Source: Beijerinckiaceae bacterium (GTDB lineage Bacteria; Pseudomonadota; Alphaproteobacteria; Rhizobiales; Beijerinckiaceae). From it: a DNA stretch of 64,000 bases. The notes below the pieces were generated by a model. It saw only the letters and a program-made list of their open reading frames with translations. It made no database searches and had not been told where the DNA came from. This document shows positions 18,748-27,045 of this stretch, piece after piece. The stretch lies in the NCBI GenBank assembly GCA_027533425.1, contig JAPZUD010000001.1, positions 930,001 to 994,000 of the forward strand, written 5' to 3'. Made by a program: the position numbers and the translations under genes. Within the stretch, counting starts at the first letter, position 1. Each line of letters begins with the position of its first letter.

Positions 18748-19596
18748 TCAGCGCGTGCAGGCTTCTTCCGGCAGCGGCTCGTAGCGCACGGCCTTGGCGG
18801 CAAGCGAGAATTCGGGGAATTCGAACAGGAGATCGCTGACGACGCCATTGGCGAAGGTCACGCTTTTCATCGTGTAGACGGGCACGCGATCGCCCGGACC
18901 GCCATCGAAATACGCCATGGAAACCGGCCAGCGCGGGACCTTGTCGAGGCTGGAAACCTGCAGCGCGGGCTCCAGCCGGCGGTTACGGTCGCCCTCGAGC
19001 TTCGGCCCGATCGACGCCACCGTCTCGAACACCTTCTCGCCGCCCTCGGAACCGTCGAAGAGCCGCGCCTCGTAGCGCCTTTCGCCCTTCAGGGCCGCCT
19101 CGACCAGCTGGATCATCATGGCCGAGGGGAACAGGATATTGCCGTCGAAATCGCCCTTCTTGCCGCGGGGCTTCTTCATCGCCACCGAGACCGAGCCGTC
19201 CCGGACACGCTGGGCCTCGCCATCGGCATCGCGCGTGGTCTGGCCGTTGACATCGTTCTTCACGGTGAACCGGAAGCGTTTGCCGGCCCCCTCCTCCCAG
19301 AGATTGACCCGGAAATCGAGATTCCGGCTCTGCCCGTCCGAATCGGCCAGCATCGTCGCCTGCCGGAAATTCGTCACGAAGCCATCGCACCGGTTGCCGG
19401 TGAACTCGAGGGCCATCAGCCCGGAGGCTGCCGTCAGTGCTGACCCGCTCCGCGCGCCAAGGCTGATCTCGTAGGCGATACGGTGCGGCTGCAGCTGGAC
19501 GCCACTGGGTGGCACGCCCTGGCCGACCGCAGGCGAGGCCGCCAGCAGCGGCACCAGGAGTGTGGCAACGGAAAGGCGCGGCGTGATTCGTTTCAA
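18748..19596 (-). CDS. eipB: Periplasmic cell-envelope protein EipB (DUF1849)
   Basis: 282 residues. In Brucella EipB is a periplasmic beta-spiral protein needed for envelope integrity. The length fits, and the two conserved cysteines are present (GNRCDGF in the first third and EEACTR at the extreme C-terminus), expected to form the disulphide. The start appears to be TTG 19596, not ATG: a strong GAGGGAGA ribosome site lies 6 bases before it and translation from there gives a clean signal peptide (RLSVATLLVPLLAASPAVGQ). The farther ATG at 19800 would add 68 unlikely residues. Confidence 0.88.
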   Translation of the reverse strand: MKRITPRLSVATLLVPLLAASPAVGQGVPPSGVQLQPHRIAYEISLGARSGSALTAASGLMALEFTGNRCDGFVTNFRQATMLADSDGQSRNLDFRVNLWEEGAGKRFRFTVKNDVNGQTTRDADGEAQRVRDGSVSVAMKKPRGKKGDFDGNILFPSAMMIQLVEAALKGERRYEARLFDGSEGGEKVFETVASIGPKLEGDRNRRLEPALQVSSLDKVPRWPVSMAYFDGGPGDRVPVYTMKSVTFANGVVSDLLFEFPEFSLAAKAVRYEPLPEEACTR

Positions 19597-19832
19597 GTCC
19601 AGTCTCCCTCGAACGCTGTCAGGGTGAGGCTGCGGCGGGTTCCGATCAAGGAAATTCCGGGCCGCCAGCTTCGGTGTTTCCACCAGAGAACCGCGCGGAG
19701 ATGGCGAAAATCCGGCGGGAAACCACACATCCCCGTGATCACCCCCCTGCCCTTCGCTCGGCTCTTGCGATAATCGGAAAGCGGGCCGGTCCGTTTTCAT
19801 CAGCGCCGCCCGCCATCCAGATCGAGGTTGTC

Positions 19833-20303
19833 ATGCCGGATATTGAAAATCGTTTGCGCGAAGCTGGAATTGTCCTGCCCGTCCCGGTGCCGCCGGTTGC
19901 GAATTATGTGCCCTGGCGCATCAGTGGCTCCTTGCTGATCATTTCCGGCCAGGTCTGCGTCGGACCGGACGGCAAGCTGGCGGACAGGCACAAGGGCAAG
20001 CTCGGCGGCGCGGTGACGATGGAAGCCGGCGTGGAGGCGGCGCGGTTCTGCGCAATCAACGTTCTGGCCCAGGCCAAGGCGGCGCTCGGCTCGCTGGACC
20101 GCCTGCGCGGGTGCCTCCGTCTCGGTGGCTTCATCGCGGCGACGCCGGATTTCATTCCGTTGCCGCAGGTGATGAACGGCGCCTCTGACCTGATGGTCGA
20201 GGCGCTTGGCGAAGCCGGCAAGCATGCCCGCTCGACGATCGGCGTGCCGGTCCTTCCGCTCGACTGCGCCGTCGAGGTCGAGGGCATGTTCGAGATCGCC
20301 TGA
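19833..20303 (+). CDS. RidA/YjgF-like protein (long form)
   Basis: 156 residues of the YjgF/Rid superfamily, about 30 residues longer than canonical RidA. Core features: SGSLLIISGQV near residue 31, the GLEAARxC-like VEAARFCAINVLAQ, and the CAVEVEGMFEIA end. The archetypal arginine that binds 2-aminoacrylate is not obvious, so deaminase activity is uncertain. It overlaps the next gene by one base and begins the Rid-glycerophosphodiesterase-DUF482 run common in the order. Confidence 0.85.
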   Translation: MPDIENRLREAGIVLPVPVPPVANYVPWRISGSLLIISGQVCVGPDGKLADRHKGKLGGAVTMEAGVEAARFCAINVLAQAKAALGSLDRLRGCLRLGGFIAATPDFIPLPQVMNGASDLMVEALGEAGKHARSTIGVPVLPLDCAVEVEGMFEIA

Positions 20304-21061
20304 TGTACACACCCCAGCCCCTGCCTGCCGGCTTTCTTGACCGCCCGATCGCCCATCGGGGCTTCCATGATGCGGCGGCCGGCCGGCTCGAAAACACGCG
20401 GGGCGCGTTCGTCGCAGCCATCGAGGCAGGCTATGGCATTGAATGCGACATCCAGCCCAGCGCGGATGGCGAGGCCGTGGTCTTCCATGACTTCACGCTC
20501 GACCGGCTGACCGTCGAAACCGGCCGGGTTGATGCCCGGCCGGCAGCCGCCCTCGCGGCGATCCCGTTCCGCCGTGGCGACCACGGCATCGAGTCGCTCG
20601 CGGCCCTGTTGGCCCTTGTCGCCGGACAAGTGCCGCTGGTCATCGAAATCAAGAGCCGCTTCAACGGCGACGACCGGCTGGCCCGGGCAGCTTTGGCCGC
20701 CCTCCGGGGCTACGGGGGTCCGGTGGTCCTCAAATCCTTCGATCCCGGCGTGCTGGTTGCCCTGCGCAAGGCGGGCGCGAAAGTGCCGCTCGGCATCGTC
20801 GCGACCCCCTCCTATGACGATCCCGAAGCCGGCCTCGACGAAGCCGGAAAGTTCCGGCTGGCCAATCTGCTGCATCTGGCGGAATCCCGGCCGGATTTCG
20901 TGTCGTGGGACCAACGCGCAATTCCCAGTGCTGCGCCCTTCCTCAGCCGTTACGGCCTCGGCCTGCCGCTGATGAGCTGGACAGTGCGCGATCAGGCAAC
21001 GGCAGACCGCCTGCGCCCGCATATCGACCAGATCGTCTTCGAGGGCTTTATCCCGGCCTGA
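20303..21061 (+). CDS. ugpQ: Glycerophosphodiester phosphodiesterase
   Basis: 252 residues without a signal peptide, so cytoplasmic. Hydrolyses glycerophosphodiesters to glycerol-3-phosphate and an alcohol. The active-site pattern is complete: IAHRGFHDAAAGRLENT near residue 14, the metal ligands in IECDIQPSADGEAVVFHD near 45-60, and VIEIKSR near 113. The ATG overlaps the stop of the Rid-like gene (TGATG). The catalytic His, Glu and Asp residues are all in place. Confidence 0.93.
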   Translation: MYTPQPLPAGFLDRPIAHRGFHDAAAGRLENTRGAFVAAIEAGYGIECDIQPSADGEAVVFHDFTLDRLTVETGRVDARPAAALAAIPFRRGDHGIESLAALLALVAGQVPLVIEIKSRFNGDDRLARAALAALRGYGGPVVLKSFDPGVLVALRKAGAKVPLGIVATPSYDDPEAGLDEAGKFRLANLLHLAESRPDFVSWDQRAIPSAAPFLSRYGLGLPLMSWTVRDQATADRLRPHIDQIVFEGFIPA

Positions 21062-21110
21062 CGCGGCCCGGCCCCTTGGTTCGGGGCGCGCGGGCGTTAC
21101 ATGGAGAAGG

Positions 21111-22463
<1,353 letters not shown>

Positions 22464-22506
22464 AGGCCGCACGCCGCGGGCCTCTGTTCCTTGTGGAAGT
22501 CAAGCG

Positions 22507-22547
22507 ATGTGCGATCGCGCACATTCATCCTGTTTGATGCCGCACAT
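22507..22547. promoter_or_regulatory. Palindromic operator-like site upstream of the Tyr/Arg-rich gene
   Basis: A perfect inverted repeat, ATGTGCG (22507-22513), ATCG spacer, CGCACAT (22518-22524), with a third CGCACAT at 22541-22547, 23 bases after the second. It lies about 95-135 bases before the ATG at 22641. The symmetry suggests a dimeric regulator, unidentified. Confidence 0.4.
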
Positions 22548-22640
22548 TGTCAGCCTGCATTCATCGGCGCAGACTGAACATGTCGATGCTGACAACCTTC
22601 GCCATCGGGTGGCGGCGAAAGAGCAGGAAAAGGAAAGACC

Positions 22641-22982
22641 ATGGAACAGACCGAAAAATCCCGCCTTGACCGCCGTGGCGCGCTGAAAGCGCTGTTCGGC
22701 TTTGCTGTCGTCGCCGCCGGAGCCACCGCCCTGATGGCCCCGACCGCCGCCGAAGCGGCCCCCGCGCTGAACCCGGAAGGCGCCCTGCCGGAAGCTGAAC
22801 CGGCTGGCCTGCAGGATATGGCCCCGGACAGCGAATTGCCGGAATCCGAGCAGACCCAGTATTACTATTATCGCCGCCCGGTCCGCCGCCGTGTCGTCTA
22901 TTATCGCCCGGTCCGCCGCCGTGTCGTCTATGTCCGGCCGCGCCGCCGCGTTTACTACGTCCGCCGCCGCCGCTATTGGTAA
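22641..22982 (+). CDS. Exported Tyr/Arg-rich repeat protein
   Basis: 113 residues. The N-terminus (DRRGALKALFGFAVVAAGATAL then a TAAEAA site) looks like a Tat-type signal, with two arginines ahead of a hydrophobic stretch. A short acidic middle (GALPEAEPAG...SELPESE) is followed by a basic tail of alternating Tyr and Arg, with the unit RRPVRRRVVYY repeated and ending RRRRYW. At DNA level 27 bp are repeated exactly with a 30-bp period (22875-22901 and 22905-22931). I know of Arg/Tyr-rich exported proteins in this order but no function. It is followed by a strong terminator. Confidence 0.75.
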   Translation: MEQTEKSRLDRRGALKALFGFAVVAAGATALMAPTAAEAAPALNPEGALPEAEPAGLQDMAPDSELPESEQTQYYYYRRPVRRRVVYYRPVRRRVVYVRPRRRVYYVRRRRYW

Positions 22983-23004
22983 GCGAGGCGGAGCCACCGG
23001 CCCA

Positions 23005-23030
23005 AGGGCGGCTTCGGCCGCCCTTTTTTG
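23005..23030 (+). terminator. Intrinsic terminator after the Tyr/Arg-rich gene
   Basis: AAGGGCGGC (23005-23013) and GCCGCCCTT (23018-23026) form a nine-pair stem closed by a TTCG tetraloop, with a T-run directly after it. It starts 23 bases past the stop at 22982. Confidence 0.95.
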
Positions 23031-23266
23031 TGTCGCGTATCCTGAGAGGAACTGTCCGTTTGTGGATCGGTTTCGCAGAGGTCAAATTGATCAGTAAGAG
23101 ACCGTTGAGCCAACGGTCGAATCCAACAGCGCTGAACCCACCGAACCAATCGGCCATGCTCAATTGAGAGGAATAAAGCACCGTTGAATTCAGTTTTGAA
23201 AGAGATGACTGTTTCTAATTTCCACGCAACAAGGCGCTGATTTATATAAATCGAGGTGAACTAAAA

Positions 23267-23302
23267 ATGGCAATAAATTCATGGAGAGATATACCAGAAT
23301 GA
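23267..23302 (+). CDS. Eleven-codon minigene coupled to the next gene
   Basis: ATG 23267 has the best ribosome site in the island (GAGGTGA, seven bases upstream). It encodes MAINSWRDIPE and its TGA overlaps an ATG at 23299 (ATGA). This is the layout of a translational coupler or leader peptide. It is too short to judge by homology; the ribosome site and the exact overlap are the only support. Confidence 0.4.
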   Translation: MAINSWRDIPE

Positions 23303-23529
23303 TTTTTGATTTCCTTCCAGTTACCACGCGAGAAACAACGGACTATCGAATATTTGTTGCAATTCCATTATTATTAGCAATCTTACTTCAATGGTCACAC
23401 CCCTTTTTCGAAAGAAAATATGGAATAACAAGAACATTAAAAATACTGATTACATTAAAGAAATTTTTGTTTTTATCTTCAATGACTTTATTGGTCGGGA
23501 TATTGCTGATCGCAAGTTTTTTGCGCTAA
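23299..23529 (+). CDS. Small membrane protein in AT-rich island
   Basis: 76 residues from ATG 23299 (or 82 from in-frame ATG 23281). Two hydrophobic helices, IFVAIPLLLAILLQW and FLFLSSMTLLVGILLIASF, are separated by a basic loop (ERKYGITRTLKILITLKK). No family recognised. The AT-rich codon use differs sharply from all neighbours, which points to transfer. The start at 23299 is preferred because of ATGA coupling to the minigene with a good ribosome site. A toxin-like or membrane-stress role is possible but unsupported. Confidence 0.5.
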   Translation: MIFDFLPVTTRETTDYRIFVAIPLLLAILLQWSHPFFERKYGITRTLKILITLKKFLFLSSMTLLVGILLIASFLR

Positions 23530-23680
23530 ACAGGCCTCGAAGAAGGGCATGCCGGCAGCACCTACGGTCACGTTATTCCGAAGGGCGCAACATTAACGAT
23601 TGGCGACGGGGATTTTTTTCGCCTATCGTTCCCCAAGTTGCGGCTATTGAAGCTTAGCTACCTCAACTCAGGACCTGCCG

Positions 23681-24103
23681 ATGCCTTATGATCCCGACAA
23701 CATCTTCGCGAAGATCCTGCGCGGGGAAATCCCCTGCCACAAGGTCTTCGAGGATGAGGCCGTGCTTTCCTTCATGGACATCATGCCCCGTTCGCCCGGG
23801 CATCTGCTGGTCATCCCCAAGGCGCCTGCGCGCAACCTGCTCGACATTGCGCCGGACGATCTCGCGGCCCTGATCCGACGCGTGCAGCGCATCGCCCTTG
23901 CCGCGAAGGAAGCGCTTGGCGCGGATGGCATCACCTTGCAGCAATTCTCGGAAGCCGCCGGCGGGCAGGAAGTCTTCCACCTGCATTTCCATGTCCTGCC
24001 GCGCTGGGAAGACCAGCGCATGACACCCCATCCCGCCCCGCGCGGCGATATGGCCGTTCTCGCCGAACAGGCGGCGCGCATCCGGGCTGCCCTCGGCCAG
24101 TGA
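23681..24103 (+). CDS. HIT family hydrolase (HINT-like)
   Basis: 140 residues. The histidine triad HLHFHVLPRW near residue 98 is intact, and the N-terminal IFAKILRGEIPCHKVFEDE is classic for HINT/Fhit-like nucleotide phosphoramidases, which hydrolyse AMP-linked substrates. Cys18 in IPCHKV is conserved in zinc-binding HINT proteins, though the full zinc set is not evident. ATG 23681 starts after the AT-rich island; the next gene overlaps its stop (GTGA). Confidence 0.94.
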   Translation: MPYDPDNIFAKILRGEIPCHKVFEDEAVLSFMDIMPRSPGHLLVIPKAPARNLLDIAPDDLAALIRRVQRIALAAKEALGADGITLQQFSEAAGGQEVFHLHFHVLPRWEDQRMTPHPAPRGDMAVLAEQAARIRAALGQ

Positions 24104-24531
24104 GCCTTCGCAAGGCCCTCCCGCTGGCCGGCCTAGTGGCGCTTGGCGCACCCGCCGGGGCCCAGGAACCGCGGGACGAGCCGCGCGAGATCGTCCGGCT
24201 GATCGCGTGGCGCTATACGCTCGGCCCGCCGCCGGATCCGGCAAGCCTGCCCTTGGTCGACCGGCTTCGCTCGGCACTCGCCCGGGCCGATATCGATGGC
24301 GATGTGGTGATGCGGAACCCGGAAAACCGGATGGAGCAGCCGGAATCCGGCTGGTCGCAGCGCATCGACAACCAGCGCGCCCGGCTGGTGCTACGCTTCC
24401 GCGAGAAAGGCGAGCCCGGCGAGGTCGAATTCCTGTTCGACCGCGCCTCCGGCCCCTGGCTGATCACCGAGATCCGCAACCGCGACGGCCGTTCGCTGCG
24501 CAAGCTGCTCCAGATCCCGACGCCGCCCTGA
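24100..24531 (+). CDS. Small exported protein of unknown function
   Basis: 143 residues from a GTG overlapping the HIT stop codon. A short signal peptide (KALPLAGLVALGAPAGAQ) is followed by a compact domain (VRLIAWRYTLGPPPDPASL, ARLVLRFREKGEPGEVEFLFDR, WLITEIRNRDGRSLRKLL) that looks like a mixed alpha/beta fold. I do not recognise the family. The coupling to the HIT gene supports the GTG start. It converges tail to tail with azlD with no bases between. Confidence 0.65.
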   Translation: MSLRKALPLAGLVALGAPAGAQEPRDEPREIVRLIAWRYTLGPPPDPASLPLVDRLRSALARADIDGDVVMRNPENRMEQPESGWSQRIDNQRARLVLRFREKGEPGEVEFLFDRASGPWLITEIRNRDGRSLRKLLQIPTPP

Positions 24532-24900
24532 TCACCCGGCCGCGAGCAGCGCAGCGCTGATCAATACCGCCTCGCCAATGATGACCCCGGCCAGCATCGA
24601 CTTGCGGAAGACGAAGAAGGCGAGGATGCCGGCGCCGAGCGCGCCCCAACGCCAGAAGACCGGCACCACCGCCAGCGCGCCCGAGGGAACGAGCAGCAGC
24701 TTGGCGACGACGCCGGCCAGCAGGGCCGTGGCCACCGCCCGCACCCAGACGAGGATCTCCGCATCTTCCGACAGGCCCCGGACAAGGAAAACCGAGGCCC
24801 AGCGCCAGATCTCGCTCGGCAGGAAGCCGAAGAGGATCACCACGAGATAGGGCCAGAGCCCGCCGCTCCAATGCTCCAGGGCTGCAAGGGTGGCGGTCAT
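24532..24900 (-). CDS. azlD: Branched-chain amino acid exporter small subunit AzlD
   Basis: 122 residues with four hydrophobic segments, matching AzlD, the small partner of AzlC. The pair exports branched-chain amino acids and analogues (AzlCD in Bacillus, YgaZH in E. coli). It overlaps azlC by 4 bases (24897-24900). Family motif FLPSEIWRW near residue 26 is a typical early-loop variant. It may balance intracellular valine/leucine in a strain that also carries the leucine degradation genes farther right. Confidence 0.88.
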   Translation of the reverse strand: MTATLAALEHWSGGLWPYLVVILFGFLPSEIWRWASVFLVRGLSEDAEILVWVRAVATALLAGVVAKLLLVPSGALAVVPVFWRWGALGAGILAFFVFRKSMLAGVIIGEAVLISAALLAAG

Positions 24901-25685
24901 GCGCCCTCCGCGCGCCGGCGACGGGCCTGCTGCAGGCGATGGATGGCATAGGCGAGCGTGCCCATGCCAATCCCGCCGACCATCAGGTCAAACCCCGCCG
25001 GCACGACCAGAGCCACCAGCGGTGCCGCGCCAAAGCCGAGAACCAGCGCCAGCCAGTCGACGCTCTGCCGCGCCCCGGCCGCGAGCGCAACGGTGAAATA
25101 GATTGGCGAGGTGAAGAGCAGGCCGGCCGCCAAAGCGGGGGGCAGCTTGGCGATCAGGTAATAGCCGGCGCCGGTCGAGAAGGCCGCAGCCAGCATCACG
25201 GTCGAGGCGAAGGCCAGGAAATAGGGAATGCGCTCCGGCTTCGGCATGGCCGGCAGGCGCCGCATCCCCTCGACCCAGGCCGTGACCGCGACAAAATGCG
25301 CAAGGATCAGCATCAGCCAGGTCGGCGTGCCCTTCCGCGCCGGCTGGCCATCCCGCGCCGGCACGGCCGGCTCCCGCATCAGCGGCAGGATCGACATGCA
25401 CATCGGTACGAAGCGGATCGACGAGACACAGATCGCCACCGCGATCAGCGGCAGGGCGACGCCGGCAGCGATCGAGCCGAACAGCACCATCTGTGCCGGG
25501 CCGGCCCAGACGAGAATGGTCGAGGCGACAGCCGCCCCCATCGGATAGCCGACATCCCTGCAAAGCCCACCCACGCCGATCAGCGAGGCCATCAGCATGA
25601 AGCTCGGCAGGCCGGCCGCGGCCTTCAGGCCGGCCAGCGCGGCCTGTCTGGGCGATTTCAGGGCGGGGGAGGAATCGTCAGGCAT
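24897..25685 (-). CDS. azlC: Branched-chain amino acid exporter large subunit AzlC
   Basis: 262 residues with about seven membrane helices. AzlC features: GVGGLCRDVGYPMGAAVAST near residue 40, AGPAQMVLFGSIAAG near 60 and the VCVSSIRF-like ICVSSIRFVPMCMS near 85. It works with AzlD (overlapping gene). ATG 25685 was chosen over an in-frame TTG two codons earlier. A soluble insert between helices (REPAVPARDGQPARKG) is slightly long. Confidence 0.92.
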   Translation of the reverse strand: MPDDSSPALKSPRQAALAGLKAAAGLPSFMLMASLIGVGGLCRDVGYPMGAAVASTILVWAGPAQMVLFGSIAAGVALPLIAVAICVSSIRFVPMCMSILPLMREPAVPARDGQPARKGTPTWLMLILAHFVAVTAWVEGMRRLPAMPKPERIPYFLAFASTVMLAAAFSTGAGYYLIAKLPPALAAGLLFTSPIYFTVALAAGARQSVDWLALVLGFGAAPLVALVVPAGFDLMVGGIGMGTLAYAIHRLQQARRRRAEGA

Positions 25686-25750
25686 GGTCAAGCGACGGCG
25701 AAGCTAAGCCTCGCCGCCTGTCCCGTCGAGCCGGAAAACGGCCTCGCCCT

Positions 25751-26926
25751 TTACTTGGCGAGGAAATCCCGGATCTGCGTCTCGACCTGCTTCATCGAGA
25801 GCACGCCGTCGAGATGGCCGCGATCCCCCTGGAGCTGCAGCTGCGTCACCGCCACGCCGGCCTGCTTCAGGCGGCTCGCCGTGTCATCGACGCCGCCCGG
25901 CGGGAAGACGAGATCCTTCGGCGAATGGACCAGCAGGACCGGCGCCTTGATCCTCTTCAGCCCCTCGTCGAGCGTACCCCCGCCCGCGACGAAGAGCTGG
26001 TTGGCCTTGACCAGATAGAGGAAATGGTTCGCATCCGACACCTTGGCCCGCGCCGCGCCGGCATTGTCGAGCACCTGCTCGATCTGGAAGCGCTTGTCGA
26101 AGCCGGCGGCCGGGTTCTCGCCTTCCTTGGCCGGCTTGCGGCCGAAGGTCTTGTTCGCCCAGTCCCAGTGATTGGCATGGAGCGTGACGATCTTGAGCGA
26201 CTGGGCCAACCCGTCATTCGGCGGCGTCTTGCCGTAATAATCGCCCTTGTTCCAGTTCGGATCGAGCCGGATCGGCGCCGCCCAGATATCAAGCCAGGCG
26301 ATCAGGTTCGCATCGGCCTGGCCGAAGGCGATGACCGGCATCGCCCGCGCCACCCGGTCCGGATAGGTGGACGCCCATTCGAAGGTCTGCAGGCCCCCCA
26401 TCGAGGCACCGGCGACCAGCTGGAGCCGGTTGATGCCGAGGCTGTCGACCAGCTGCTTCTGCACCTCGATGAAATCGCGGATCGTGACGATCGGGAAATC
26501 CATCCCGTAGGGCTTGCCGGTCTCCGGATTGATCGTGGCCGGCCCGGTTGTCACCGTATTCGGATCGCCTGTATTGAGGTTGACCAGCGTGTCAGACGAA
26601 ATCACAAAATATTTGTTGGTATCAATCGCCTTGCCGGGGCCGATGATCGCATCCCAATAGCCGGGCGCGGCATCACTCTCCTTGTATTTCCCGGCGGCAT
26701 GGCTGTTGCCGGAGAAGAAATGGCAGATGAGGATGGCGTTGGACTTGTCGGCATTGAGCGTGCCGTAGCTCTCCCAGCCGACTTTCACATTCTTCAGAAC
26801 CCGCCCGGATTGGGTCGTGAAACTCGGAATCTCGAACGTCTTCTTCTCGGTCAGCAGGGTCTGCGCGCCTGCCGGCGCAGCCACCAGCGAAGCCACAAGG
26901 GCGATTGCCGCGATCAGTCTTTTCAT
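25751..26926 (-). CDS. Exported alpha/beta hydrolase of the homoserine O-acetyltransferase (MetX) family
   Basis: 391 residues with a signal peptide (RLIAAIALVASLVAAPAGAQ), start ATG 26926 after a strong GGGAGGA ribosome site. The body matches MetX-like proteins: ILICHFFSGNSHAAG near residue 66, the nucleophile elbow AGASMGGLQTFEW near 165, a conserved acid in HSPKDLVFPPGG and a final GDRGHLDGV histidine. Cytoplasmic MetX makes O-acetylhomoserine, but export argues against methionine synthesis; a periplasmic esterase or acyltransferase is more likely. Single gene with its own gap on both sides. Confidence 0.85.
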   Translation of the reverse strand: MKRLIAAIALVASLVAAPAGAQTLLTEKKTFEIPSFTTQSGRVLKNVKVGWESYGTLNADKSNAILICHFFSGNSHAAGKYKESDAAPGYWDAIIGPGKAIDTNKYFVISSDTLVNLNTGDPNTVTTGPATINPETGKPYGMDFPIVTIRDFIEVQKQLVDSLGINRLQLVAGASMGGLQTFEWASTYPDRVARAMPVIAFGQADANLIAWLDIWAAPIRLDPNWNKGDYYGKTPPNDGLAQSLKIVTLHANHWDWANKTFGRKPAKEGENPAAGFDKRFQIEQVLDNAGAARAKVSDANHFLYLVKANQLFVAGGGTLDEGLKRIKAPVLLVHSPKDLVFPPGGVDDTASRLKQAGVAVTQLQLQGDRGHLDGVLSMKQVETQIRDFLAK

Positions 26927-27015
26927 GAAATCCTCCCTCGCCGGGCATGAGCCAACGGCCGGGAGATTTGACAATCTGTCGCAGGCACCTGTCAACGCGC
27001 CGGCTGTACCCGGAA

Positions 27016-27042
27016 GGAAAAAGCCGGGCTCTAGCCCGGCTT
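27016..27042 (-). terminator. Intrinsic terminator of clpA (minus strand)
   Basis: AAGCCGGGCT (27021-27030) is complementary to AGCCCGGCTT (27033-27042). Read on the minus strand the stem is followed by a T-run (the A-run at 27018-27022 on the plus strand). It lies 4 bases beyond the clpA stop. Confidence 0.9.
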
Positions 27043-27045
27043 GTC

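Larger units (their letters stand above)
23040..23660. other. AT-rich island between the DUF482 and HIT genes
   Basis: About 600 bases with base composition clearly unlike the flanks (for example 23195-23530 is mostly A and T). In relatives the HIT gene tends to follow the DUF482 gene, so this segment and perhaps the preceding gene are probably insertions. It carries a minigene coupled to a small membrane-protein gene (see those entries) and no recognisable transposase, integrase or terminal inverted repeats. Confidence 0.7.

Noticed and set aside
23391-23657. 88-codon frame overlapping the small membrane protein in the AT-rich island
   Set aside because: No ribosome site, no hydrophobic pattern and a different frame from the coupled minigene/membrane gene pair, which explains the region better.
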